Of a DNA stretch of 12,163 bases, positions 1-6,521 are shown piece by piece. Position numbers and translations under genes: made by a program. Location of the stretch: contig CAZIVO010000108.1 in assembly GCA_964542765.1 (NCBI GenBank), positions 1 to 12,163 of the forward strand. The letters run 5' to 3'. Below the pieces are notes generated by a model. That model was given only the letters and a program-made list of their open reading frames with translations, did not search any database and had not been told where the DNA came from. The stretch is from CAZIVO01 sp964542765. Its GTDB lineage: Bacteria > Planctomycetota > UBA1135 > UBA2386. Every line of letters starts with the position of its first letter. Position 1 is the stretch's first letter.

Positions 1-895
1 TCAGATCGTTCCAGCCGAGGTCATCGGCGAGAATGAAGAGGATGTTGGGCCGCTCTCCGGTCTCCTTGGTGGGGCTGCTGGCCGCCCGAACCTGTGCCTC
101 GAGGATGAAGTCCACCAGCGGTTTCGGATCTTTGAGGCTGTGCGGATGATGACCGATGCCCGGTTTGTGGATGATCTCGATGCTGCCACCCAGTTGCCGG
201 TATCGCGCCTCGAGGATGGCGGTGTTTTCGGTCACCGGCACCACCGTGTCCGCATCGCCGACCACGTGAAGCAGCGGCACACCTGCCTTGGCCAGGGGTG
301 CGAGGCCGTCGATGGGATTGCCTTCGAAGCCCAGAGCCTGTTCCTCGCTCAAGCCGTAGGCCGTCAAGCAGTCCTGCCAGACCTTGTCCTTCTTCTTGCC
401 GGTCCCCTTGCCGGCCGGCCAGCTCTTGAAATCGCAGACGGGCGCATCGCCGTAGATGCAGCTTACCTTTTCGGGATTGGCCTTGGCCCAGTTGTAGATG
501 ATCAGGCCGCCACGGCTCATGCCTTCCAGCGCCGTCTTCTTGCTGAGGCCATACCGGGTGGTGACATGTGTGTAGAAGGCATTCCAGCGCCGAACCGCTT
601 TCGGACTGCCGAAGAGATTGCGCACATCGCAATAGGCCAGATGCCAGCCGCGCTCGAGCATGGCGATATCGAGCTGTGGTTCGTGTCCCCAAAAACGCGC
701 GCGCCAGATCCAGGGCTTGCCGACGGCGGCTTTCTTCGGCTCGACGATTCTGCAGTTGACGCCGTCTTGTTTGAAGTCGTGCATCGCGAAGCCATGGAAC
801 TCCCCGCGCTTGCCCGGAGTCGTTTGTGCCGGTGCAGTGGCGACCAAGAGCATGAGTTGCACTGCGGGAACGAGGAGTCTGGCTTGGTCTGGCAT
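1..895 (-). CDS. Exported alpha/beta-hydrolase (esterase-like) fused to a sulfatase domain, 3' end outside window
   Basis: The 298 visible codons run off the left edge with no stop. Residues 1-23 form a signal peptide ending in an AQ-type cleavage site. Residues 30-265 look like an esterase or peptidase-type alpha/beta-hydrolase: the nucleophile elbow GMSRG places Ser127, the acid is probably Asp216 in GDADTVVP, and the His is probably in GIGHHPH (249-252). After a short Ser/Thr/Glu linker, residues 282-298 read RPNILFILADDLGWNDL, the classic start of a formylglycine sulfatase with its metal-binding DD pair. The polypeptide is therefore an esterase-sulfatase fusion, exported and probably acting on sulfated, esterified glycans (inferred). 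The catalytic Cys/Ser lies outside the window. The start at 895 is supported by a GGAGGG ribosome site seven bases upstream. The hydrolase call is firm, its substrate unknown. Confidence 0.88.
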   Translation of the reverse strand, partial: MPDQARLLVPAVQLMLLVATAPAQTTPGKRGEFHGFAMHDFKQDGVNCRIVEPKKAAVGKPWIWRARFWGHEPQLDIAMLERGWHLAYCDVRNLFGSPKAVRRWNAFYTHVTTRYGLSKKTALEGMSRGGLIIYNWAKANPEKVSCIYGDAPVCDFKSWPAGKGTGKKKDKVWQDCLTAYGLSEEQALGFEGNPIDGLAPLAKAGVPLLHVVGDADTVVPVTENTAILEARYRQLGGSIEIIHKPGIGHHPHSLKDPKPLVDFILEAQVRAASSPTKETGERPNILFILADDLGWNDL

Positions 896-902
896 GCAGT
901 AT

Positions 903-908
903 CCCTCC
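903..908 (-). promoter_or_regulatory. Ribosome binding site of the esterase-sulfatase gene
   Basis: On the minus strand GGAGGG lies seven bases before the ATG at 895. It favours this start over the internal ATG at 853, which would cut away most of the signal peptide. Confidence 0.6.
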
Positions 909-1026
909 GACTCTACATTCGGGGCGGGTAGAGGGCTAGTTGCAGGCCCATCTGCACCGGGGGAGAGGGAGAGCGCCGCCGCGGCGAGAACAAGGGACAG
1001 GGAGGGGGGATTCCTGCATGGCCAAA

Positions 1027-1053
1027 GCCGCCGCGACCGGTTGCCGCGGCGGC
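1027..1053 (-). terminator. GC-rich hairpin ending the secreted-protein gene
   Basis: A perfect nine-base inverted repeat (gccgccgcg / cgcggcggc) with a nine-base loop lies 18 bases past the stop codon at 1072. On the minus strand it is followed by only a short TTT. On the plus strand it is followed by a T-rich run at 1060-1069, so it could act in either direction. It separates the gene at 1072-2178 from the downstream esterase-sulfatase gene, suggesting the two are not simply co-transcribed. Confidence 0.65.
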
Positions 1054-1071
1054 CCTAACTTTTTTCTTTGA

Positions 1072-2178
1072 TCACCGTGTGAAGTCGGTCGGTTGCGGGT
1101 TGGAGACGCCGGTGATGCCGGTCGAGTCCACGGTGATGAAGCCGGTGAAGATCCTCATTCCCACCAGTTCCGCAAGCGGCGGGACCTGGATGCTCGCCGT
1201 GGCCTTACCGTTCGCGTCGAGTGAACCGGAGTAGCCGGTGAAGAGTCCCGAAGGGACCAGCGACAGGGCCATCAACGCGTCCGGATTCAAGAACAGTGGC
1301 GGGCTGTTGGGGCCGAGGTCGATGCCGGGGAAGGCACCCAACGACGATGCTGCCAGATAGGATTGCCCGGCCTGATCGGGTGCCCACAAGTCCATAGGAT
1401 AGGTGGTGCCGATCTTGGCCTCGTCACCGGCGGCGACTCGGGGTGTTCCGGCGGGTCCGGACACATAACCATGTTCGGTTGTCCCGTCGTCATAGATGAT
1501 CATGTAGGGCACTTCGCTGGGGTGAAGTGTCGTGGGATCATCGGCGATGGGAGGGCGAGGGTCGAGAATGGTGAATCGGGTGGCGCCGCCCGGCATGACC
1601 GGGGGATTCAGCGAGAAGAACTGGTCGCCGACGACCAGACCGGTGATAGGCCGCGGGTTCGAAGCGACCCTGTACGGGTCGTTCTCGATCGAGTAGCTGT
1701 AGGAGTAGCTGGGGGCGAACTTGTTCTCGTCATGGCCGATGCCGCCGCCAACGCGCGCGGCCTTCTTGGGGCATGGGACCATGGTGACTTCAGAACCGGT
1801 GACATACCAATCCGTACCGTAGAAATCAGAGATCCCCTTGAACGTGACCGAGACCTTGGCCTGATGCCCCATCCGGGCCGTTCTGGTCCAGCCCTTCTTC
1901 AGCACGGTGATGATCACCGGGCCGAAGCTCTCGTCGTTGTAAGGGCCGATGTCGTTTTCCCTGAGCCACACCTTGAAGCACAGACAAGGGGGGGGGTCCT
2001 TGGGGAACTTCCGGTGGATCTTGAAGGTCACGGTGACCGACCAGATGTCCCAGGTCCAGTTGTTCTTGGTCTTGACGGAGGTGACCTTCACGCCAGAGAT
2101 GCTCTCACCGGCAGATAGGTCCGCGACCGGTAGAGTTGCTGCGAGAGATAAGAGAGAAAGACATAAGAAACGTCGCAT
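1072..2178 (-). CDS. Secreted protein of unknown function with planctomycete-type C-terminal module
   Basis: This 368-residue protein has a clear signal peptide (residues 1-23, MRRFLCLSLLSLAATLPVADLSAG). I recognise no enzyme domain. Residues 25-135 look beta-rich (GVKVTSVKTK, WSVTVTFKIH, KVSVTFKGI) and carry Cys65 and Cys67 in a Pro-rich turn. Residues 157-163 are an alternating Ser/Tyr run. Residues 270-361 (AGQSYLAASSLG ... GIDLG ... LDANGKATASIQVP ... GMRIFTGFITVD) resemble the last 75 residues of the CotH protein at 6522-8903 and may be a shared surface or sorting module. The start at 2178 follows an AAGGAG site at eight bases. The open frame continues upstream to 2703, but that part lacks coding character and overlaps the sulfatase gene. 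A nine-base G tract (1988-1996) encodes the Pro run. Confidence 0.85.
   Translation of the reverse strand: MRRFLCLSLLSLAATLPVADLSAGESISGVKVTSVKTKNNWTWDIWSVTVTFKIHRKFPKDPPPCLCFKVWLRENDIGPYNDESFGPVIITVLKKGWTRTARMGHQAKVSVTFKGISDFYGTDWYVTGSEVTMVPCPKKAARVGGGIGHDENKFAPSYSYSYSIENDPYRVASNPRPITGLVVGDQFFSLNPPVMPGGATRFTILDPRPPIADDPTTLHPSEVPYMIIYDDGTTEHGYVSGPAGTPRVAAGDEAKIGTTYPMDLWAPDQAGQSYLAASSLGAFPGIDLGPNSPPLFLNPDALMALSLVPSGLFTGYSGSLDANGKATASIQVPPLAELVGMRIFTGFITVDSTGITGVSNPQPTDFTR
1988..1996. repeat. Nine-base homopolymeric G tract (C on the coding strand)
   Basis: Nine consecutive G on the plus strand lie inside the secreted-protein gene and encode the Asp-Pro-Pro-Pro stretch at residues 61-64. A change of one base would frameshift the remaining 80 percent of the protein. 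Confidence 0.9.
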
Positions 2179-2186
2179 TTGAATGG

Positions 2187-2192
2187 CTCCTT
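2187..2192 (-). promoter_or_regulatory. Ribosome binding site of the secreted-protein gene
   Basis: AAGGAG on the minus strand lies eight bases before the ATG at 2178. Together with the signal peptide that begins there, it fixes the start and excludes the upstream in-frame ATG codons. Confidence 0.75.
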
Positions 2193-2375
2193 GTTGAAGA
2201 AATGGTTGTCGGTCGGATAGGAGCCGACCTCGTTCATCTCGTTCGGCGCGGGAACCGGTGGCGAACCGCAGAAATTTTTCGCTGAAAAGTTTCAGACATT
2301 GCTGCCGGTGCGACCGATGGGTGTGTGCCCGCCGCAGAAGGCGCGCACACGGCTCTATTGGGGTTTTCACGAGTT

Positions 2376-2440
2376 CCCGCGCTTGCCGGTGCGGTGGCAC
2401 CCAAGAACATGAGTTGCGCCGCGACGGCAAGGACTCTGGC
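2376..2440 (-). pseudogene. Decayed copy of the 5' end of an esterase-sulfatase-like gene
   Basis: Bases 2384-2440 align without gaps to 827-883, inside the signal-peptide region of the esterase-sulfatase gene; by hand count 45 of 57 bases match. The similarity continues after a 16-base difference flanked by tgcc in the intact gene (811-814 and 827-830), where cccgcgcttgcc occurs in both copies (803-814 and 2376-2387). Translated in the corresponding frame, the relic reads ARVLAVAAQLMFLGATAPA against ARLLVPAVQLMLLVATAPA. The 16-base loss shifts the frame, no start codon is in frame at the expected place, and nothing resembling the hydrolase body follows. It is best read as a dead remnant of a paralogue's 5' end. 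A living short peptide from the internal ATG at 2411 is possible but unsupported. Confidence 0.55.
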
Positions 2441-2503
2441 AAGATCCCATCGGGCAAGTTGCCCTGGACCGCATGTCGAGGGCCTATCAGGCCATCGTCT
2501 GCC

Positions 2504-4084
2504 TCACTTCTTCTTGCGAGTTTTCTTCTTCGCCCTGGCCTCTTCCGCGGGCGGTGTGAGTCCATCATCGGGCTGGTTCCACAGGCGGAATGGATCGTTC
2601 GTTCGTCGCATCTCGGCCAGCAGCAAGGCTTCCATCTTTGCCAGTCGGGCTGCATGGCGGGGGTCATCGGCGAGATTTGTCTGGGCCTTCGTCGGCCGGG
2701 CACCGGTCAGCGCAATCACATCCTCGTCATGATGCTGCTCGATCCATTCATTCGGGTTATCTGCGAGGTTGAAGAGTTGTGTTTCGCGGATTCCGCGGCC
2801 CCTGCCATCGTACTTGATGAGCTTCCAGTCACCGTGCCTCACGCATCGCATGCCTGGCTTCGCTCCGCCACCATAGGCGCCGTAGAGCACGTCTCTGACG
2901 GTATCTCGTTCGCCGGTCAGCACGGATCGAAAGCTGACGCCTTCGCTGGTTTTGGGAGCTGCAATGCCGGCGAGATCACACAGCGTGGCCAGGACATCGA
3001 GCAGGTAGACATTCCCCTTCGCTCGTGAACCTGGCTGGATCCCCGGTCCCTTGACGATGAGCGGCACGCGCCAGGTGTGTTCGTAGAGGTTTTGCTTGCC
3101 CTGCAATCCGTGACGGCCGATCGCCATGCCGTGATCGGAGGTGTAGAAGATGTAGGTTCGATCCAGCTCGCCCATGGCCTTGAGCTTTTCGAGCACACGG
3201 CCAATCTGGATATCGATATTCTCGCTGCAGGCGAATTCTCGTCCCAGCTCATTGCGGATGGTTCGTTCATCACGCTTGCTCCAGACGCCACTGACCGCCT
3301 TTTCATCCCGGACCAGCATCTCGGTGTTGTCGAATGGATGGGCTGGAAGGTAGTTCGCCGGGAGCGCAGGCTGCTCGGGATGGGCTGGCGGCAGGGTGGC
3401 CTTGTCCGTGTGGTTGACAGCACCATACTTGGCGAGAAGTTCGGGCTTGCCGTTGCGCGTATCGTGCGGATGCGAGAAGCCGAAATAGATAAGGAAGGGG
3501 TCCGTGTCCTTGCCTGCCTCGCGCTCCTCCAGATAGGTCAAGACCTGTTTGGCATGCCAGCCGCTGCCGGTTTCATCGGTGTCACCTCTCTTGGTCGAGT
3601 CCCGCCGCACCGCGAACAGATTGTTGGCAGCATCGTAGCTGTTGCCGTTCTTGCAGGTGCGCATGGTGTCGTAGTCATTGCGGTTGAAGACTGCCGGCAA
3701 GGTGTTCTTGGCCAGGTCGGGGGGCACCATGGCAGGGTTGGCAATGTTCGGGTTGCGAGTTTTGCCCTTCCTGTCCGGGATGTGCCAGAGTGTGCGCCCG
3801 GACATGATCATGTGCCTGGACGGCGTGCAGACTCCGCCGGCCCAGGCTCCCATGTGATAGGCCGCGTCGAACACCATGCCCTCAGCGGCAAGGCTGTCGA
3901 TATTGGGGGTCTGCAGGGAGGTCTTGGGATCGTAGGCCTTCAGGTCGAAGGGCGACTGGTCATCGGCGATGATGAACAGGAAGTTGGGGGTGTTGTTGGC
4001 TTGTTGCGCGCCCGCCGGTAGACAGGTCAGCGACAAGGCCAGCGAGGCGGCGATCTTCAGGGTGAGGGTCTGTTGTTCGAGCAT
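2504..4084 (-). CDS. Exported formylglycine-dependent sulfatase (arylsulfatase family)
   Basis: This 526-residue enzyme belongs to the type I sulfatase family and hydrolyses sulfate esters, probably on polysaccharide outside the cytoplasm (substrate inferred). A signal peptide ends near residue 27 (CLPAGAQQ). Family landmarks are NFLFIIADDQ with metal ligands Asp41/Asp42, C86-T-P-S-R90 as the formylglycine site, a His-rich FSHPHD at 203-208, SDHGMAIGRHG with Asp317/His318, and Lys330. LFNLADNPNEW (438-447) is the usual C-terminal strand motif. Its length is normal for the family. The tail is strongly basic (KKKTRKKK). The CxPSR form needs a maturation enzyme (FGE or anSME), which is not in the window. 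I chose the start at 4084 because the longer form from 4144 would begin inside a hairpin and put 20 Arg/Pro-rich residues before the signal peptide. No clear Shine-Dalgarno is visible. Confidence 0.93.
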   Translation of the reverse strand: MLEQQTLTLKIAASLALSLTCLPAGAQQANNTPNFLFIIADDQSPFDLKAYDPKTSLQTPNIDSLAAEGMVFDAAYHMGAWAGGVCTPSRHMIMSGRTLWHIPDRKGKTRNPNIANPAMVPPDLAKNTLPAVFNRNDYDTMRTCKNGNSYDAANNLFAVRRDSTKRGDTDETGSGWHAKQVLTYLEEREAGKDTDPFLIYFGFSHPHDTRNGKPELLAKYGAVNHTDKATLPPAHPEQPALPANYLPAHPFDNTEMLVRDEKAVSGVWSKRDERTIRNELGREFACSENIDIQIGRVLEKLKAMGELDRTYIFYTSDHGMAIGRHGLQGKQNLYEHTWRVPLIVKGPGIQPGSRAKGNVYLLDVLATLCDLAGIAAPKTSEGVSFRSVLTGERDTVRDVLYGAYGGGAKPGMRCVRHGDWKLIKYDGRGRGIRETQLFNLADNPNEWIEQHHDEDVIALTGARPTKAQTNLADDPRHAARLAKMEALLLAEMRRTNDPFRLWNQPDDGLTPPAEEARAKKKTRKKK

Positions 4085-4135
4085 TGTGTTTCTTGATCGT
4101 GATTGTGGCGGTCGAGCATAGCGGATCGGTCGCAC

Positions 4136-4155
4136 CACCGGCATGCACGCCGGTG
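4136..4155. repeat. Seven-base inverted repeat between lipoprotein and sulfatase genes
   Basis: caccggc (4136-4142) and gccggtg (4149-4155) pair perfectly around a six-base loop, seven bases past the lipoprotein stop and 51 bases before the sulfatase start. No T run follows on the minus strand, so it may be an RNA-stabilising or weakly attenuating hairpin rather than a full terminator. Confidence 0.45.
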
Positions 4156-4161
4156 CCCTGA

Positions 4162-5649
4162 TCAGATCTTGCTGCGTTCGGGCTTCAGCCGAGGCTGTTC
4201 GTCTCGCGTGGTTTCGGGCTCGGCATGATCTCCCCAGGGGATGCCCAGGACGTAACCACGCGTGCGATCCCCTACCGTTTCGTAGCGGAACAATCGCCAG
4301 AAGAAGGAAACACCCGATTGCTCGGGCCCGCTGTCCCAGGTGAAGAAGGGGAAGAAGTCGCGCCGCACCTGGTCACCCTTGCGCTTTTGGCGATAGAGGT
4401 AGTAGAGGAAGCTGAACTCGGACTCGTCGCCGCTGGACTCGTAGTCGAGGACGTTGAGAAGACAGTTCCAGTTCGTGCCTCGCTCGAAGGAGCTCCAGTT
4501 GAACAGGAGCGGTGTACCGATGTACATGCTGGTGCCGCGGTCATCCTCGTAGTAGCCCAGGACAGACAGGTAATCGAGAAGGTCGCGATGCGATCGGTAG
4601 TAGGAGTCGGCCCATTTTCCGTAAGAGAACAAGGGGGCGACTCGGACACCGAATCCTTCGTCCTCAGATCGGTGCTTGTAGATGCCGGCGAGCAGCGATA
4701 GAGATTTTTCCTCAGGGTCGGCGTCGTAGTCGAGTAGTGGCCAGGCAGCCAGTTGCGTGCTGTCGGGAGTCTTCGTCATGGTGAAGAACGGCCAGGCGAA
4801 GGCGGCGAAGGTCTTGTTGCCATCGCTGCTGTAGTGGAAGACCGGCCCGAGCACGTTCACGAACTTGTGGCTGTCGTCGGCACTCCAGCCCCGCCCACCC
4901 AGCGGGGTGATGAAGGACTTGTAGTCTTCATCCTTGTTATTGTGATAGTAGAAGAGAGGCAGCACGCCGAGGTTCTTGAAGTCTCCGTCCTCGTCCTTGC
5001 TCCACCAAGCTGGCAGGACATGGCCTTTGTGTTCGCCTAAATGTGCAATCGGGAATACGCCCCAGTTGGAGACGTCAGCCGATTCTTCGTCCTCTGCCCT
5101 GTTCCAGTAGAGCAGTCCGATATGTGTGAACGTTTGGCCCTTGCCGAAAAGGGGAAACACGCCCCAGCTGGAGATGTCTCCTGCTTCTTCGTCATCACCC
5201 TCTGTCCTGGTCCAGTAGATCGGCCCGATGTGGGTCCAATCTCCGGTGTTGAAGAGGGGGAAAATCCCCTGGTTTTCCTCGAACGAGTAAGCCGGCAGCA
5301 GCCACCAGTCTCCGGACTCCGTGTCCCAACCGGCCAGCGGCCAGGCAACGGTCCACTCGGTGCCGTCCTTGGTCACGATGGGGCGCAAGGCAAAGCCATC
5401 CTCATCCATGTCAAAGAACGGCCACATGATGCTCAGCGCATCACCTGATTCGTAAAGCAGCGGCCAGAGATTGACGCGGTCTGCATCGGGAAGTTCCTCT
5501 CCGGTGAACGGCGTTGTCCGCAACATGCGGCTGCCGTAGGAGCATGCCTGGAACATGAGGCTGGCGAGCAGGAGCACGATGACCCACAGCAGTGAGATTC
5601 GGGTCCTGGCGAAGCGAGGGGTGGGGCGGGTCATCATGGTGTATTGCAT
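4162..5649 (-). CDS. Repeat-containing lipoprotein of unknown function
   Basis: This 495-residue protein starts with a basic N-terminus, a hydrophobic segment (residues 19-34) and a plausible lipobox ending at Cys36 (LMFQAC), so it is probably a membrane-anchored, exported lipoprotein. The rest is built of imperfect repeats of about 31-40 residues marked by WPL, WPFF, FPLF or LPLF, then an aromatic strand (HIGPIYW, HIGLLYW) and an acidic loop (GDDEEAGD, AEDEESAD). The clearest units are residues 129-163, 164-197 and 198-228, and looser copies run to about residue 450. The pattern suggests a repetitive beta structure such as a propeller or barrel, which is inference. Start codons at 5649, 5637 and 5634 are all possible and none has a clear ribosome site. 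It lies 77 bases upstream of the sulfatase on the same strand. I cannot assign a family. Confidence 0.85.
   Translation of the reverse strand: MQYTMMTRPTPRFARTRISLLWVIVLLLASLMFQACSYGSRMLRTTPFTGEELPDADRVNLWPLLYESGDALSIMWPFFDMDEDGFALRPIVTKDGTEWTVAWPLAGWDTESGDWWLLPAYSFEENQGIFPLFNTGDWTHIGPIYWTRTEGDDEEAGDISSWGVFPLFGKGQTFTHIGLLYWNRAEDEESADVSNWGVFPIAHLGEHKGHVLPAWWSKDEDGDFKNLGVLPLFYYHNNKDEDYKSFITPLGGRGWSADDSHKFVNVLGPVFHYSSDGNKTFAAFAWPFFTMTKTPDSTQLAAWPLLDYDADPEEKSLSLLAGIYKHRSEDEGFGVRVAPLFSYGKWADSYYRSHRDLLDYLSVLGYYEDDRGTSMYIGTPLLFNWSSFERGTNWNCLLNVLDYESSGDESEFSFLYYLYRQKRKGDQVRRDFFPFFTWDSGPEQSGVSFFWRLFRYETVGDRTRGYVLGIPWGDHAEPETTRDEQPRLKPERSKI
4966..5265 (-). repeat. Three tandem coding repeats in the lipoprotein gene
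   Basis: Units of 35, 34 and 31 codons (5265-5161, 5160-5059, 5058-4966) each begin (I/V)FP and end in WG or LG. The first two are alike at DNA level too, for example the repeated cgccccag(c/t)tggaga and ccagtaga segments, which indicates fairly recent duplication. The third is more diverged. Confidence 0.7.
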
Positions 5650-5696
5650 GGCAAGGATTGAGACGGCTGGGAGTCTGGGAAGGCAATCTCATCTCG

Positions 5697-5711
5697 GGCA
5701 TCGATGATGCC
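5697..5711. repeat. Short hairpin in the divergent intergenic region
   Basis: ggcatc and gatgcc pair perfectly around a three-base loop in the 218-base spacer between the divergent lipoprotein and cyclophilin genes. It could be an operator or chance. The spacer otherwise shows no convincing promoter pair. Confidence 0.3.
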
Positions 5712-5867
5712 AGGAGGCAGGACAACATTACTCAAGAGCAGTGAGATCGGGATGTGGTTTGGCTGGCAATTCCTTGCCTGGATAAGGATGAAGTATTCAC
5801 CTCAGGGTGTAGCGATGGTAGTTATTCTCCCAGCCATTCAACCCCATACAGAACAGGAACCAAACGA

Positions 5868-6362
5868 ATGTCCAATCCTCAGGTCTTCTTTGACATGTCC
5901 CTTGACGGTGAAACCATCGGGCGCATCACCATGGAACTCGCCGCCGATGTGGTGCCCAAAACGGCGGAGAACTTTCGCGCTCTGTGTACTGGCGAAAAGG
6001 GTTTCGGCTACAAGGGCAGCACTTTTCACCGGGTCATCCCCGACTTCATGTGTCAGGGTGGCGACTTCACCAATCACAATGGCACCGGAGGAAAATCCAT
6101 CTACGGCGACCGTTTCGAGGATGAGAACTTCGATCTCAAGCACACGGGTAAGGGCGTTCTCTCGATGGCCAATGCCGGTCCTGGGACCAACGGCAGTCAG
6201 TTTTTCCTGTGCACCTCGGTGACCTCTTGGCTCGATGGCCAGCACGTGGTCTTCGGCAAGGTGGTCGAAGGACTGGATGTGCTCGACCGGGTGGAAGCTG
6301 TCGGTTCTCAAGACGGCACTACCAGCGCCAAGGTCACCATCGAAGACTGCGGCCAGCTGTAA
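5868..6362 (+). CDS. Peptidyl-prolyl cis-trans isomerase, cyclophilin A type
   Basis: This 164-residue single-domain cyclophilin catalyses cis-trans isomerisation of X-Pro bonds and assists protein folding. It has no signal peptide, so it is cytosolic. The active-site residues are all present at human cyclophilin A numbering: Arg55 (FHRVIP), Phe60, Met61 and Gln63 (FMCQGGDF), Ala101 (MANAG), Phe113 (QFF), Trp121 (WLDG) and His126 (HVVFGKV). It aligns without gaps to human cyclophilin A as I remember that sequence, at roughly 70 percent identity, and shares TGEKGFGYKG, typical of the eukaryote-like group rather than compact bacterial PpiA/PpiB. The ATG at 5868 follows AGGA at nine bases. The frame is open back to 5754, but that extension is not conserved. 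It is followed on the same strand by the CotH gene after 159 bases. Confidence 0.96.
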   Translation: MSNPQVFFDMSLDGETIGRITMELAADVVPKTAENFRALCTGEKGFGYKGSTFHRVIPDFMCQGGDFTNHNGTGGKSIYGDRFEDENFDLKHTGKGVLSMANAGPGTNGSQFFLCTSVTSWLDGQHVVFGKVVEGLDVLDRVEAVGSQDGTTSAKVTIEDCGQL

Positions 6363-6521
6363 GCAGCCAGCATCGGTCGCCGGCAAGAGGACAGAAGTCG
6401 GAGTGATATTGCCTCCCTGAAGGTCGGAGAGGTTCGGGATCCGGGCTATCTGCAGGGGTCTCCCAGGCATTCAGCTCAGGTAGTAGACTCGGTGTTCGGA
6501 TCTACTTCATGATATCGCCGA

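Larger units (their letters stand above)
2179..2503 (-). other. 325-base intergenic region with a leader hairpin and a gene relic
   Basis: This lies between the sulfatase stop and the secreted-protein start. From the start codon outward it holds the AAGGAG site, a six-base hairpin (ggtcgg 2211-2216, ccgacc 2224-2229) in the presumed leader, an AT-richer patch near 2269-2300 where a promoter could sit, and the relic at 2376-2440. Just past the sulfatase stop a five-base hairpin (ggcct/aggcc, 2480-2492) has no T run, so I do not call it a terminator. No convincing -35/-10 pair was found. Confidence 0.5.

Noticed and set aside
140..931. 263-codon plus-strand open frame
   Set aside because: It is antisense to the esterase-sulfatase gene, whose signal peptide, catalytic motifs and sulfatase start are clear. 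Long antisense frames are expected in high-GC genes.
1363..2118. 251-codon plus-strand open frame
   Set aside because: It is antisense to the secreted-protein gene and rich in Gly/Asp/Arg without any domain, so it is a shadow.
2480..2492. Small hairpin after the sulfatase stop
   Set aside because: It has only a five-base stem and no T run, which is insufficient for a terminator call.
2179..2703. 175-codon N-terminal extension of the secreted protein
   Set aside because: The extension is Arg/Pro/Ser-rich, overlaps the sulfatase gene by 200 bases and precedes a perfect signal peptide with its own AAGGAG site.
3077..4021. 314-codon plus-strand open frame
   Set aside because: It is antisense to the sulfatase, whose CTPSR and SDHG motifs are decisive, and has no domain of its own.
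4085..4144. Twenty-residue upstream extension of the sulfatase (start at 4144)
   Set aside because: It begins in a hairpin, is Arg/Pro-rich and would put a tail ahead of the signal peptide.
5838..6470. 210-codon minus-strand open frame
   Set aside because: It is antisense to the strongly conserved cyclophilin.
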